A stretch of DNA of 64,000 nucleotides from Anderseniella sp963700895 (GTDB lineage: Bacteria > Pseudomonadota > Alphaproteobacteria > Rhizobiales > Aestuariivirgaceae): the NCBI GenBank assembly GCA_963700895.1, contig CAVOZI010000025.1, positions 1 through 64,000 on the forward strand, read 5' to 3'. Under the pieces are notes generated by a model. That model had not been told where the DNA came from. It made no database searches and was given only the letters and a program-made list of their open reading frames with translations. Shown in pieces: positions 1-9,446 of this stretch. The position numbers were made by a program, and so were the translations under genes. How positions within the stretch are numbered: the stretch's first letter is position 1; the number at the start of each line of letters is the position of its first letter.

Positions 1-1
1 C

Positions 2-841
2 GTATCGCTTGACGGCGAAGCGGTCATCGCGTCGAACGGCATTCCGGTGTCGGTGGAGGGGGCGATGGCAGCTGCGGGCCGTCCCAACCTGGCCGTGGTG
101 TGCTCAAGCTACGACCATGACAAGGCGATGACGCCGGCCATGCGCGCCGCGCTTCGCCGGCTGGACGGGGCAGGGGTGTGGCTGGGCGGGCTAGACACGG
201 GCGCCATACTGCTGGCGGACTCAGGGTTGCTCGACGGGCGCCAGGCCACCTGTCACTGGGAGACGCTGGGCGCCATGCGCGAGAACTTTCCGCGGGTTCA
301 GGTGTTGGACGAGATCTTCGTCATCGACGGTCCGCGGCTCACTGCCTCTGGGGGTACTGCGCCGCTGGACATGACGATTGCATGGATCGGCAGCCTGCAC
401 GGGCAGGCGCTAGCGACGCGGGTTGCGGACACGCTGGTGCATGCGCGCCATGGCGGCGACCCGGGCGGGGCGCGCATCGCTGCCCGCACCCGGTTCGGCA
501 CCGATGACGCGCATGTACTGTCAGCCATCTCGGCGATGGAGGAGCATCTGGAGGACATACTGCGGCTGGAAGACGTGGCGGCGGCTGCCGGGCTGTCGGC
601 TCGCCAGCTTGAACGCCGGTTCCGCCGGGCGCTGGGCATGGGGCCGATGCGGTTCTATCTGGGCTTGCGGCTGGAACGAGCCGAGCGGTTGCTCACTTAC
701 TCGAGGCTGGGCGTGCGTGACATAGGGTTGGCGTCGGGGTTTTCGTCGCTGGCGCAATTCTCCCGCGCCTACAAGGCCCGTTATGGGCTTGCCCCGTCCC
801 AGCACCGCCGGCAAGCAAGCTGCCAGCAACTTGCCAATTAG
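2..841 (+). CDS. GlxA-type AraC family transcriptional regulator (5' partial)
   Basis: The frame is open to the left edge, so the true start lies outside the window; the in-frame GTG at 47 is internal. The first ~150 visible residues look like the C-terminal half of a DJ-1/PfpI-like amidotransferase fold, including the family signature 'LLDGRQATCHW'. The last ~90 residues are an AraC-type double helix-turn-helix ('LSARQLERRFRRALG', 'GFSSLAQFSRAYKARYG'). GlxA-type proteins are DNA-binding activators, often of amine, betaine or carnitine catabolism genes, but the effector and targets cannot be told here. It ends tail to tail with the next gene, overlapping by 4 bases. Confidence 0.88.
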   Translation, partial: VSLDGEAVIASNGIPVSVEGAMAAAGRPNLAVVCSSYDHDKAMTPAMRAALRRLDGAGVWLGGLDTGAILLADSGLLDGRQATCHWETLGAMRENFPRVQVLDEIFVIDGPRLTASGGTAPLDMTIAWIGSLHGQALATRVADTLVHARHGGDPGGARIAARTRFGTDDAHVLSAISAMEEHLEDILRLEDVAAAAGLSARQLERRFRRALGMGPMRFYLGLRLERAERLLTYSRLGVRDIGLASGFSSLAQFSRAYKARYGLAPSQHRRQASCQQLAN

Positions 842-1258
842 ACGTCCGCCCCCGGCGCCTTCTCCAGTGTCACTGCCGCAATGCGCCAGCTGCCGTCGGG
901 CTGCTGCTCGAAGGTGTAGCGCGCCGTCCACACCCGGCCGTCGCCGTCCACCACCTCGACCAGTTGCACCGGGCGTCCCTGCGGATCGGTCTCTGTCCCC
1001 GGAAAGCTGAAGCGGCTTGGCGCATAGACTGCCATGTAGCCGCGTTTCACCATGGCGATGAAATTGTCCGGTGTCTGAAACAGCTGCTGCAGCGCCGGTG
1101 CAGCGAACGAGAAGGCGGCCTCGTTGTCGCCCGTCCGGAAGGACTTCGATCTGTTTGCTGATGATGGATTCGAAGGCAGGCTGCTGGGCCTGTGCGGGCG
1201 CGCCCGGCATAAGGGCGAAGATCATCGCGATGGTCATGAACAGGGTGCGCAGGTGCAT
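838..1258 (-). pseudogene. DUF4864-type secreted protein, disrupted by a single-base frameshift
   Basis: The 5' part from the ATG at 1258 encodes a clear signal peptide (MHLRTLFMTIAMIFALMPGAPAQAQ) followed by 'FESIISKQIE'. The rest of the family pattern ('TGDNEAAFSFAAPALQQLF...VKRGYMAVYAP...RVWTARYTFE...GSWRIAAVTLEK') is in another frame that ends at 838. Removing one base near 1143 (an extra A on the plus strand) joins both halves into one product of about 140 residues. The match to DUF4864 is recognised from the sequence pattern; function is unknown. The downstream frame is intact and well conserved, so a sequencing or assembly error is at least as likely as a real lesion. Confidence 0.7.
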
Positions 1259-1440
1259 TATCTTGCTCCTTTTCGCGTTAACCAGCGGAGCGGGCAGAGG
1301 TTCCCTGCAAACACTACGTCAATTTCATGTTGCGGGCCGGGTGACCCGCTTGACGGCGCTTGTGACGATGACGCAAGCTGCGCGTCCGGATTCAAACGTC
1401 AGGGATCAACCTGGCGATGGCATGCAAAGGGAGGCTTCGG

Positions 1441-1905
<465 letters not shown>

Positions 1906-1971
1906 TGAGTGAAACCGGCGCCCCTATGGTGGCGCGCGCCGGGACAAAACAATCAGAGGAAACAACTCAAG

Positions 1972-4335
1972 ATGAGCGAAACAGGAATTGGCGCCCGTCT
2001 GGTGCGCAAGGAAGACCACCGGTTCATCACCGGCAAGGGCCGTTATACCGATGACATCAATCTGCCGGGTCAGGCTTTCGCGTATTTCGTGCGCAGCCCC
2101 CATGCCCACGCAGAGATCAAGAAGGTCGACACCAAGGCAGCGGCCAAGGCGCCGGGTGTGCTGTGCGTGCTGACCGGCGACGACGCCGCCAAGGACGGCG
2201 TCGGCGGACTGATCTGCGGCTGGATGATCCACTCCAAGGACGGATCGCCGATGAAGGCCGGGCCGCACCCGGTGCTGGCCCAGGGCAAGGTGCGCCACGT
2301 TGGCGACCAGGTCGCCGTGGTGGTGGCTCGCACCAAGGACCAGGCCAAGGCCGCCGCGGCGCTGGTGAACGTCACCTACAAGCCGCTCGACGCCGTGGCC
2401 GATCCGGCCAAGGCGCAGAAGCGTGGTGCGCCGAAGGTACACGACGTGGCAGCCAACAATACCGTGTTCGAGTGGGAGATCGGCAACAAGGACGCCACCG
2501 AGGCTGCCTTCTCGAAGGCCGCGCACGTGACGAAGCTGCAGCTGGTCAATAACCGCTTGGCCCCCAACGCCATGGAGCCGCGCGCTGCCATCGGCAGCTA
2601 CGACGCGGGCGAGGATCACTTCACCCTGTACACCACCAGCCAGAACCCGCACGTGGCCCGGCTGGTGATCTCCGCCTTCATCGGCATTGCGCCCGAGCAC
2701 AAGCTGCGGGTGATCGCGCCGGATGTGGGTGGCGGCTTCGGCTCGAAGATCTTCATCTATGCCGAGGAAGTGGTCTGCCTGTGGGCGTCGAAGCGCGCCG
2801 GCGGCGTGCCGGTGAAGTGGGTGGCGGAGCGCAGCGAAAGCTTCCTCACCGATGCGCATGGCCGCGACCATGTGACGACCGCGGAACTGGCCACCGATGC
2901 CAACGGCAAGGTCACAGGCCTCAGGGTCAAGACGATCGCCAACATGGGCGCCTATCTGTCCACGTTCGCCTCGTCGGTGCCGACCTACCTGTACGCCACG
3001 CTGCTGTCGGGTCAGTACAACATCCCCAACATCTATGCCGAGGTGGATGCGGTCTACACCAACACCACGCCAGTTGACGCCTATCGCGGGGCGGGCCGTC
3101 CGGAGGCCACCTACGTGGTGGAGCGGCTGATGGAAACGGCGGCGCGCGAGCTGGGCATGGACCCGGCCGAGTTCCGCCGGAAGAACTTCATCACCCAGTT
3201 CCCGCACCAGACGCCGGTCATCATGTGCTATGACGCCGGCGATTACGGCGCGTCGCTCGACAAGGCGCTGGAGCTCATCGACTACGCCAACTTCTCCAAG
3301 CGCAAGGCGGCAGCAGCCAAGAAGGGCAAGCTGCGCGGCATCGGCTTTTCCAACTATATCGAGGCTTGCGGCATCGCGCCGTCGGCGGCGGTGGGCTCGC
3401 TGGGCGCCGGCGTCGGCCTGTGGGAATCGGCTGAAGTGCGGGTGAACCCGGTGGGCACCGTTGAAATCCTCACCGGTTCGCACAGCCACGGCCAGGGTCA
3501 CGAGACCACCTTTGCCCAGCTGGTTTCCGAACGCCTCGGCATTTCTACCGAGCAGGTCTCCATCGTGCATGGCGACACCGACAAGGTGCAGTTCGGCATG
3601 GGCACCTACGGCTCGCGTTCGGGCGCGGTCGGCATGACCGCCATCTCCAAGGCACTCGACAAGATCGAGGCCAAGGCGAAGAAGGTTGCCGCCCATGTGA
3701 TGGAGGCCAGCGAATCCGACGTCGAGTTCAAGAACGGCAGCTTCTCGGTCAAGGGCACCGACAAGAAGATGGCGTTCGGCGAAGTGGCGCTTGCGGCCTA
3801 TGTGGCGCACAAGTTCCCCACCTCGGAAGTGGAGCCGGGCCTCAAGGAAGGCGCATTCCACGACCCGACCAACTTCACCTTCCCGGCTGGCTGCCACATC
3901 TGCGAACTGGAAGTCGACGCCGAGACCGGCGTGACCGAAGTGGTTGACTGGGTGGCCGTGGACGACTTCGGCAACATCATCAACCCGATGATCGTGGAAG
4001 GCCAGGTGCATGGCGGCATCGCTCAAGGTGTAGGCCAGGCGCTGACCGAAGGCGTGGTCTATGACGAGGGCGGCCAGCTGCTGACCGGCTCGTACATGGA
4101 TTACTGCATGCCGCGCGCCGACAACCTGCCGCCGCTGCGTCTCGACTTCACCAAGACCCAGTGCCCGTCGAACCCGCTGGGCATCAAGGGCTGCGGTGAG
4201 GCTGGCGCCATCGCCGCACCGGCAGCGCTGATGAACGCGCTGACCGATGCGCTGGGCGTCAAGGACGTGCCGATGCCGGCCAGCCCGCAGACCGTGTGGA
4301 AGGCCATGGCGCATCTGCGCGAGGCGGCCGAGTAA
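1972..4335 (+). CDS. CoxL-like molybdopterin-binding large subunit (form II type)
   Basis: Catalytic Mo-MCD subunit, 787 residues, the usual length. The start 'MSETGIGARLVRKEDHRFI' has an AGAGGA ribosome site upstream and matches family N-termini; an ATG at 1909 is poorer. The active-site loop reads AYRGAGR (residues 370-376), the form II/generic xanthine dehydrogenase-family signature. The AYxCSFR signature of proven form I CO dehydrogenases is absent. 'GGGFGSK' and the C-terminal 'GIKGCGEAG' (with the catalytic Glu) are present. The enzyme should hydroxylate an unidentified substrate at a Mo centre, using the neighbouring FeS and FAD subunits; CO oxidation is possible but not supported by the loop. 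Confidence 0.94.
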   Translation: MSETGIGARLVRKEDHRFITGKGRYTDDINLPGQAFAYFVRSPHAHAEIKKVDTKAAAKAPGVLCVLTGDDAAKDGVGGLICGWMIHSKDGSPMKAGPHPVLAQGKVRHVGDQVAVVVARTKDQAKAAAALVNVTYKPLDAVADPAKAQKRGAPKVHDVAANNTVFEWEIGNKDATEAAFSKAAHVTKLQLVNNRLAPNAMEPRAAIGSYDAGEDHFTLYTTSQNPHVARLVISAFIGIAPEHKLRVIAPDVGGGFGSKIFIYAEEVVCLWASKRAGGVPVKWVAERSESFLTDAHGRDHVTTAELATDANGKVTGLRVKTIANMGAYLSTFASSVPTYLYATLLSGQYNIPNIYAEVDAVYTNTTPVDAYRGAGRPEATYVVERLMETAARELGMDPAEFRRKNFITQFPHQTPVIMCYDAGDYGASLDKALELIDYANFSKRKAAAAKKGKLRGIGFSNYIEACGIAPSAAVGSLGAGVGLWESAEVRVNPVGTVEILTGSHSHGQGHETTFAQLVSERLGISTEQVSIVHGDTDKVQFGMGTYGSRSGAVGMTAISKALDKIEAKAKKVAAHVMEASESDVEFKNGSFSVKGTDKKMAFGEVALAAYVAHKFPTSEVEPGLKEGAFHDPTNFTFPAGCHICELEVDAETGVTEVVDWVAVDDFGNIINPMIVEGQVHGGIAQGVGQALTEGVVYDEGGQLLTGSYMDYCMPRADNLPPLRLDFTKTQCPSNPLGIKGCGEAGAIAAPAALMNALTDALGVKDVPMPASPQTVWKAMAHLREAAE

Positions 4336-4358
4336 ATCCAGGGACAGGAGACAGAAAA

Positions 4359-5153
4359 ATGGAAAACTTTGAATATCACCGTCCCTCGAAGCTGGCGGAT
4401 GCGGTCAAGCTGATCAAGGCGAAGAAGGACGGCAAGCTGATGTCGGGCGGCATGACGCTGATCCCGACGATGAAGCAGGGGCTGGCAACGCCATCCGACA
4501 TCATCGACCTCGGCGGCCTCAAGAACACCGGCGTCAAGGTGGCCAAGACCAAGGTCACCATCATGGCCGGCACCACCCATGCCGAGGTGGCCAACGACAA
4601 GGAGCTGAAGAAGGCCATACCGGCGCTGGCCGCACTGGCTGGCCGGATCGGCGATCCGCACGTGCGCCATTGCGGCACCATCGGCGGCTCGGTGGCCAAT
4701 GCGGATCCGGCTGCCGACTATCCGGCGGCGCTGATCGCGCTCAACGCCAAGGTGGTGACGGACAGCCGCACCATCGAGGCCGAGAAGTTCTTCAAGGGCC
4801 TGTTCGAGACCGCGCTGAGGACGAACGAGATCATCAAGCAGATCGAGTTCGAGGTTCCGGCGCGGGCGGCCTACTCGAAGTTCCCGAACCCGGCCTCGCG
4901 CTATGCGATGGTGGGCGTGTTCGTGGCCGACTTCGGCAAGAAGGGCGTGCGCGTCGGCGTGACCGGGGCCAAGGGCTCGGCCTATCGCGAGAAGGCCATG
5001 GAAAAGGCCCTGACGGCCAACTTCTCGGCCGATGCACTGGCCGGGGTCAAGGTCAAGGCAGATGACATGAACGCCGATATCCACGGTTCCGCCGAGTATC
5101 GCGCGCACCTGGTTGGCGTGATGGCAAAGCGCGCGGTGGCGGCCGCCAAGTAG
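4359..5153 (+). CDS. CoxM-like FAD-binding medium subunit
   Basis: FAD subunit of the molybdenum hydroxylase, 264 residues, starting 23 bases after the large subunit. The two FAD-binding signatures are visible: 'SGGMTLIP' near residues 29-36 and 'TIGGS' at 107-111 followed by 'NADPAADYPAAL'. The start at 4359 follows a GGACAGGAG ribosome site at 4341-4350. Completes the S-L-M set in that order, unlike the M-S-L order of the classical cox operon of Oligotropha. Confidence 0.94.
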   Translation: MENFEYHRPSKLADAVKLIKAKKDGKLMSGGMTLIPTMKQGLATPSDIIDLGGLKNTGVKVAKTKVTIMAGTTHAEVANDKELKKAIPALAALAGRIGDPHVRHCGTIGGSVANADPAADYPAALIALNAKVVTDSRTIEAEKFFKGLFETALRTNEIIKQIEFEVPARAAYSKFPNPASRYAMVGVFVADFGKKGVRVGVTGAKGSAYREKAMEKALTANFSADALAGVKVKADDMNADIHGSAEYRAHLVGVMAKRAVAAAK

Positions 5154-5186
5154 GCCGTCTTTCGAGCCGTTTGACGAAAACCGCTG

Positions 5187-5217
5187 CGGCCCGTGAGCCT
5201 TTTGCGCTTGCGGGCCG
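5187..5217 (+). terminator. Intercistronic hairpin between the FAD subunit and moxR genes
   Basis: A 12-bp stem with two G-U pairs (CGGCCCGTGAGC / GCTTGCGGGCCG) and a 7-base loop. No real T-run follows, so it is more likely an mRNA processing or attenuating hairpin that separates structural from maturation genes than a full terminator. Confidence 0.5.
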
Positions 5218-5240
5218 TATCGTTGTAAACAAGGGGCATC

Positions 5241-6158
5241 ATGCCAGTGACACTTCCCACCTCGATCGATGAAACCCGGCAGTTGCTCTCCACCGAGAGC
5301 TATATCGCCGACCGGCCTCTGGCGACCGTTGTCTACCTGGCGCTGAAGATGGGCCGGCCGCTGTTTCTCGAAGGCGAGGCAGGCGTCGGCAAGACCGAGA
5401 TCGCCAAGGTGTTGAGCACCACGCTGGGCCGCGACCTGATCCGGCTGCAGTGTTATGAAGGGCTGGACCTGGCCGCTGCCGTCTACGAGTGGAACTACCC
5501 GGCCCAGATGATCGAGATCCGCATGGCCGAGGCCGAGGGCGTGGATGATCGCGGCCGGTTGCAATCGGACATCTTCTCTGACCGGTTCCTGATCAAGCGG
5601 CCGCTGCTCAAGGCGCTGGAGCCGCACACCAATGGTGCGCCGGTGCTGCTGATCGACGAGCTTGACCGCACCGACGAGGCGTTCGAGGCGTTCCTGCTTG
5701 AGGTACTGTCCGACTACCAGGTGACGATTCCGGAGATCGGCACCATCAAGGCGCCGGAACCGCCCATCGTCATCATCACTTCCAACCGCACCCGCGAGGT
5801 GCATGACGCGCTGAAGCGGCGCTGCCTTTACCATTGGGTGGGCTATCCGTCGGCCGAGCGCGAGCTGGAGATCATCAAGCGCCGCAAGCCCGGGGTGGGG
5901 GATCAGCTGGCGCAGGAAGTGGTAGGCTTCATCCAGGCGCTGCGCGGCAAGGACCTGTTCAAGTCGCCGGGCGTCGCCGAGACGCTCGATTGGGTGTCGG
6001 CACTGAACGAGCTCAACGCCGTTGCGCTCGATCCAGGGACGGTCAACGACACGCTTGGCGTTTTGCTGAAGTACCAGGATGACATTGCCCGCATGGAAGG
6101 CTCCGAGGCCAAGCGGCTGGTCGAGCAGATCCAGTCCGAGATCCGCAATCGTGGCTGA
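5241..6158 (+). CDS. MoxR family AAA+ ATPase (CoxD-like)
   Basis: 305-residue cytoplasmic AAA+ chaperone of the MoxR family. Walker A 'GEAGVGKT' is at residues 45-52 and Walker B 'VLLIDELDR' follows. In cox operons CoxD is a MoxR-type ATPase that works with the VWA protein CoxE in maturing the bimetallic active site, so the next gene is the expected partner. The stop overlaps a possible GTG start (6151) of that gene. Confidence 0.93.
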   Translation: MPVTLPTSIDETRQLLSTESYIADRPLATVVYLALKMGRPLFLEGEAGVGKTEIAKVLSTTLGRDLIRLQCYEGLDLAAAVYEWNYPAQMIEIRMAEAEGVDDRGRLQSDIFSDRFLIKRPLLKALEPHTNGAPVLLIDELDRTDEAFEAFLLEVLSDYQVTIPEIGTIKAPEPPIVIITSNRTREVHDALKRRCLYHWVGYPSAERELEIIKRRKPGVGDQLAQEVVGFIQALRGKDLFKSPGVAETLDWVSALNELNAVALDPGTVNDTLGVLLKYQDDIARMEGSEAKRLVEQIQSEIRNRG

Positions 6159-6162
6159 TCCC

Positions 6163-7428
6163 ATGGCGCTAACGGCGGCCAATTCCAACAAGCCCGCGCC
6201 AACCGGCCAGTTGCCGGCCAACATCATGCACTTCGCTCGGGTGCTGCGCGATGCTGGGCTGCCGGTGGGGCCGGGTGCCGTGCTTGACGCGCTGGAAGCG
6301 GTGCGCGGCGGCGGCATGGCCAGCAAGCAGGATTTCTACTGGGTGCTGCATTCGGTGTTCGTCAAGCGGCGCGAGCACACGGTGCTGTTCGACCACGCCT
6401 TCGAGGTGTTCTGGCGCAAGCCCAAGATGATCGAGCAGTTGATGCAGCTGCTGTTCCAGCAGGTGCGCGTCGAGGCAAGGCCCGCGAAGAAGAAGGCCGG
6501 TCAGAAGCGGCTTGCCGAAGCCATGTTCGACCAGGACGAGCAACAGTCGCAGCGCGAGCGGCCGCGCGACGACATCGAACTTGAAGGCGAGTATACCTCG
6601 TCGGCGCGCGAGGTGCTGCGGTCGAAGGACTTCGAACAGATGAGCGCCGAAGAAGAGCGCCAGGCCCGCGAGGCCATCCAGCGCATGCGCATGAACCGGC
6701 TGCTGGTCAAGATGCGCCGCTTCCGCGCCAGCCCGCGCGGGGTGGTGGACATGCGGGCCACGTTGCGCAAGTCGATGCGCACTGGCGGCAACATGGCGGA
6801 CTTGAAGTTCAAGGCGCGCCAGACGCGCGAGCCGCCGTTGGTGGTGTTGCTGGACATTTCCGGCTCGATGGCTAATTACAGCCGGGTTTTCCTGCATTTT
6901 CTGCATGCGCTGACCAATGACCGTTCGAGGGTGCAGGTGTTCACGTTCGGCACGCGGCTTACCAACATCACCCGCGAGCTGAAGCGGCGTGACGTGGACG
7001 AGGCGATGGAGCTTGTGGGGTCGCACGTCAACGACTGGTCGGGCGGCACCCGCATCGGCCACATCCTGCGCGAGTTCAACGTCAAGTGGTCGCGCCGGGT
7101 GCTGGCGCAGGGCGCGCATGTGCTGCTGATGACCGACGGGCTCGACCGCGACGACGTGGAGGTGCTGGAGGCGGAGATGGCCCGGCTGGCCCGGTCGGCC
7201 AAACGGGTGGTGTGGCTCAACCCGCTCTTGCGCTATTCAGGCTTCGAGGCGCGCGCCGCCGGCATCAAGGCGATGATGCCCTACGTTGACGAATTCCGGC
7301 CGTGCCACTCGCTCAATTCGCTGGCCGATCTCGCCGAGGTCTTGTCAGGTTCGCGGGACGCGGCGCATGATCCGCGGCGGTGGATGGACCGGGCGGCGGA
7401 ACGGCTGGGCAAGGAGGTGACGGCATGA
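6163..7428 (+). CDS. CoxE-like VWA domain protein
   Basis: 421 residues from the ATG at 6163; a GTG at 6151, overlapping the upstream stop, is an alternative start. The N-terminal half is the helical CoxE region with a charged linker. The C-terminal half is a von Willebrand A domain with a MIDAS 'DISGS' at residues 231-235 and a later 'MTDG'. It probably binds a divalent metal and acts with the MoxR ATPase to insert or mature the Mo cofactor of the hydroxylase encoded upstream. Role inferred from family and operon position. Confidence 0.92.
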   Translation: MALTAANSNKPAPTGQLPANIMHFARVLRDAGLPVGPGAVLDALEAVRGGGMASKQDFYWVLHSVFVKRREHTVLFDHAFEVFWRKPKMIEQLMQLLFQQVRVEARPAKKKAGQKRLAEAMFDQDEQQSQRERPRDDIELEGEYTSSAREVLRSKDFEQMSAEEERQAREAIQRMRMNRLLVKMRRFRASPRGVVDMRATLRKSMRTGGNMADLKFKARQTREPPLVVLLDISGSMANYSRVFLHFLHALTNDRSRVQVFTFGTRLTNITRELKRRDVDEAMELVGSHVNDWSGGTRIGHILREFNVKWSRRVLAQGAHVLLMTDGLDRDDVEVLEAEMARLARSAKRVVWLNPLLRYSGFEARAAGIKAMMPYVDEFRPCHSLNSLADLAEVLSGSRDAAHDPRRWMDRAAERLGKEVTA

Positions 7429-7757
7429 GTGCGAACGATGCAAGCCTGCTGGCCAAGGCAAATGCGTGGGTGGACGAGGGCCGCCAGGTGGCGCTGGCCA
7501 CGGTCATCGAGACCTGGGGCTCGGCGCCGCAGCCCGTCGGCTCGCAGCTGGTGATCGACGGCGAGGGGAATTTCGAAGGCTCGGTGTCGGGCGGCTGTGT
7601 CGAAGGCGCCGTGGTGACCGAGGCGCTGGACGCCATCGCCACCGGCAAGGCCAAGGTGCTGGCGTTCGGCGTGGCGGACGAGACCGCCTGGGAAGTGGGC
7701 CTTGCCTGCGGCGGCAAGATCCGGGTCTATGTCGAGCCGGTTACGGGTAAGGCGTGA
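7425..7757 (+). CDS. XdhC/CoxI N-terminal domain protein
   Basis: 110 residues corresponding only to the XdhC_CoxI domain ('ATVIETWGSAPQPVGSQLVI', 'GSVSGGCVEGAVV', 'CGGKIRVYVEP'). The ATG overlaps the stop of the VWA gene (ATGA), implying coupled translation. XdhC proteins bind molybdopterin cofactor and help its sulfuration and insertion into xanthine dehydrogenase-type enzymes. Here the family's two domains are in separate genes, this one and the next. Confidence 0.92.
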   Translation: MSANDASLLAKANAWVDEGRQVALATVIETWGSAPQPVGSQLVIDGEGNFEGSVSGGCVEGAVVTEALDAIATGKAKVLAFGVADETAWEVGLACGGKIRVYVEPVTGKA

Positions 7758-7761
7758 GGCG

Positions 7762-8442
7762 ATGGACGTTCAACTGCTGAAGCAACTGGCGGATGCCCGC
7801 GATGCCCGCATGGCGGTGGCGGTGCTGACCGATCTTGCCTCAGGCGAGCAGGAACTGGTAACGCGCCGCTATGCGGGCGAGCACGCGCTGGCGGCCCAAC
7901 TGGACGAAGCGTTCCGGTTCGACAGATCGGGAGTCGTTTCAACGGACAAGGGCGAAACCTTCATCCATGTTCACAACCCCGCCCTGCGGCTGGTCATCAT
8001 CGGCGCCGTGCATATTGCGCAGGCCGTGACGCCGATGGCGAAGCAGGCCGGCTATGACATCACCGTCATCGATCCGCGCGGCGCGTTTGCCACGCAGGAA
8101 CGCTTTCCCGGCTTGACGCTGCATGCCGACTGGCCGGACGAGGTGCTGCCGGGCATGGGGCTGGATGCGCGCACCGCCTTCATCGCGCTCACCCACGATC
8201 CCAAGATCGACGACCCGGCGCTGACCATCGCGCTCAAGTCCGAATGTTTTTATATCGGCGCGCTGGGATCGAGGAAGACCCAGGCAGCCCGGCATGAACG
8301 GCTGAAGGCGTCGGGTCTCGACCCCACCCGCATCTGCGGTCCCATCGGCCTCGACATCGGTGCGCGCGGCGTGCCGGAGATCGCCATTTCCATCATGGCC
8401 GAGATGACCCGTCATCTCAGGCTCGGCGGCGGCAAGCCATGA
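7762..8442 (+). CDS. XdhC C-terminal (Rossmann) domain protein
   Basis: 226 residues with a short N-terminal segment and the XdhC_C Rossmann-like domain ('LVIIGAVHIAQAVTPMAKQAG', 'TAFIALTHDPKIDDPAL', 'FYIGALGSRKTQAAR', 'GLDIGARGVPEIAISIMAEM'). Starts 4 bases after the preceding stop. Together with the upstream protein it would reconstitute a full XdhC chaperone for the molybdenum hydroxylase. The next gene overlaps its stop by ATGA. Confidence 0.92.
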   Translation: MDVQLLKQLADARDARMAVAVLTDLASGEQELVTRRYAGEHALAAQLDEAFRFDRSGVVSTDKGETFIHVHNPALRLVIIGAVHIAQAVTPMAKQAGYDITVIDPRGAFATQERFPGLTLHADWPDEVLPGMGLDARTAFIALTHDPKIDDPALTIALKSECFYIGALGSRKTQAARHERLKASGLDPTRICGPIGLDIGARGVPEIAISIMAEMTRHLRLGGGKP

Positions 8443-9446
8443 TCTTTGGCGAGATCGCGGTCAGTTCGGCGCAGGGCGCCATCCTTGCCCATTCGGTGCG
8501 CCGGGGCGGGTTGTCGTTCAAGAAGGGAAGGATGCTGTCTGCCGGGGACGTGAGCGCCCTGACGCAAGCCGGAGTGGACACGGTATTCGCTGCTTCGCTT
8601 TCGGCGGACGATGTCCACGAGGACGAGGCGGCGGCGCGGCTGGCGGCGGCGGTGTCTGGCGGGGGCGTTTCCATTCAGGAAGCTTCCACGGGGCGGGCCA
8701 ATATCTATGCGGCCGCGGCCGGTGTGGCGCTGGTGGATGCGGGGCTGGTGCGTGCGCTCAACCGGCTCGATGAAGCAGTGACGCTGGCAACTGTGACGCC
8801 GTTCCAGCCGGTCGAAGCGGGACAGATGGTGGCGACCGTCAAGATCATCCCGTTCGCAGCACCCCGCGCCGTGGTGGAAGAGGCCTGTGCGCTGGCGCAA
8901 TCGGGCAGTCTTGTTTCCGTCAGGCAGTTCGCGCCGCACCGGGCCGGCCTGGTGCTCACCCGCACCGAGGGCATGAAGGCATCGCTGCTGGACAAGTCCG
9001 CCCGGGTGATCCGCGACCGGCTGGAGCGGTTCGGCAGTACGCTGGGCGAGATCGTCGAGGTGCCGCACACCATCGAGGGAGTGGCTGACGGAATTGCCCG
9101 GCTGAAGGCATCCGGCCATGACCCGGTACTGGTGTTTGGCGCCTCGGCCATCGTTGACCGGGGCGACGTGGTGCCTGCAGGTCTCATGGCGGCGGGCGGG
9201 CAGGTCGTCCACCTCGGCATGCCGGTGGATCCGGGCAACCTGCTGATGCTCGGTTCGCTCGGCGGCAAGCCGGTCATCGGGGTGCCGTCATGCGCGCGTT
9301 CGCCCAAGCTGAACGGTTTTGACTGGGTGCTGGCGCGGATGCTGGCGGGCATCGACGTACGTCCACAGGACATCATGGACATGGGAGCAGGCGGGCTGCT
9401 GATGGAAATCGAGACGCGACCCTCGCCGCGCGAGGCCGGCCGATGA
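8439..9446 (+). CDS. Molybdopterin-binding protein (MoeA/Mog-like domain)
   Basis: 335 residues. An N-terminal ~70-residue segment ('GAILAHSVRRGGLSFKKGRML') resembles the front of MoeA-like proteins of cox/xdh clusters; the rest has the MoCF_biosynth fold with 'DPVLVFGASAIVDRGDVVPAG' and a terminal 'VIGVPSCARSPKLNGFDWVL'. It probably handles molybdopterin or adenylated molybdopterin for the hydroxylase. ATGA overlaps at both ends show tight translational coupling within the operon. Confidence 0.88.
   Translation: MIFGEIAVSSAQGAILAHSVRRGGLSFKKGRMLSAGDVSALTQAGVDTVFAASLSADDVHEDEAAARLAAAVSGGGVSIQEASTGRANIYAAAAGVALVDAGLVRALNRLDEAVTLATVTPFQPVEAGQMVATVKIIPFAAPRAVVEEACALAQSGSLVSVRQFAPHRAGLVLTRTEGMKASLLDKSARVIRDRLERFGSTLGEIVEVPHTIEGVADGIARLKASGHDPVLVFGASAIVDRGDVVPAGLMAAGGQVVHLGMPVDPGNLLMLGSLGGKPVIGVPSCARSPKLNGFDWVLARMLAGIDVRPQDIMDMGAGGLLMEIETRPSPREAGR

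Noticed and set aside
1924..4314. A 796-codon open frame on the minus strand
   Set aside because: It is the exact antisense of the molybdenum large subunit, is rich in Arg/His/Leu and matches no family; high GC creates such shadows.
1972..4335. Calling the operon an aerobic CO dehydrogenase
   Set aside because: The active-site loop is AYRGAGR, so only the broader molybdenum hydroxylase assignment is safe.
4101..6326. A 741-codon minus-strand open frame across the FAD subunit and MoxR genes
   Set aside because: It crosses three well-supported plus-strand genes and has no recognisable domain.
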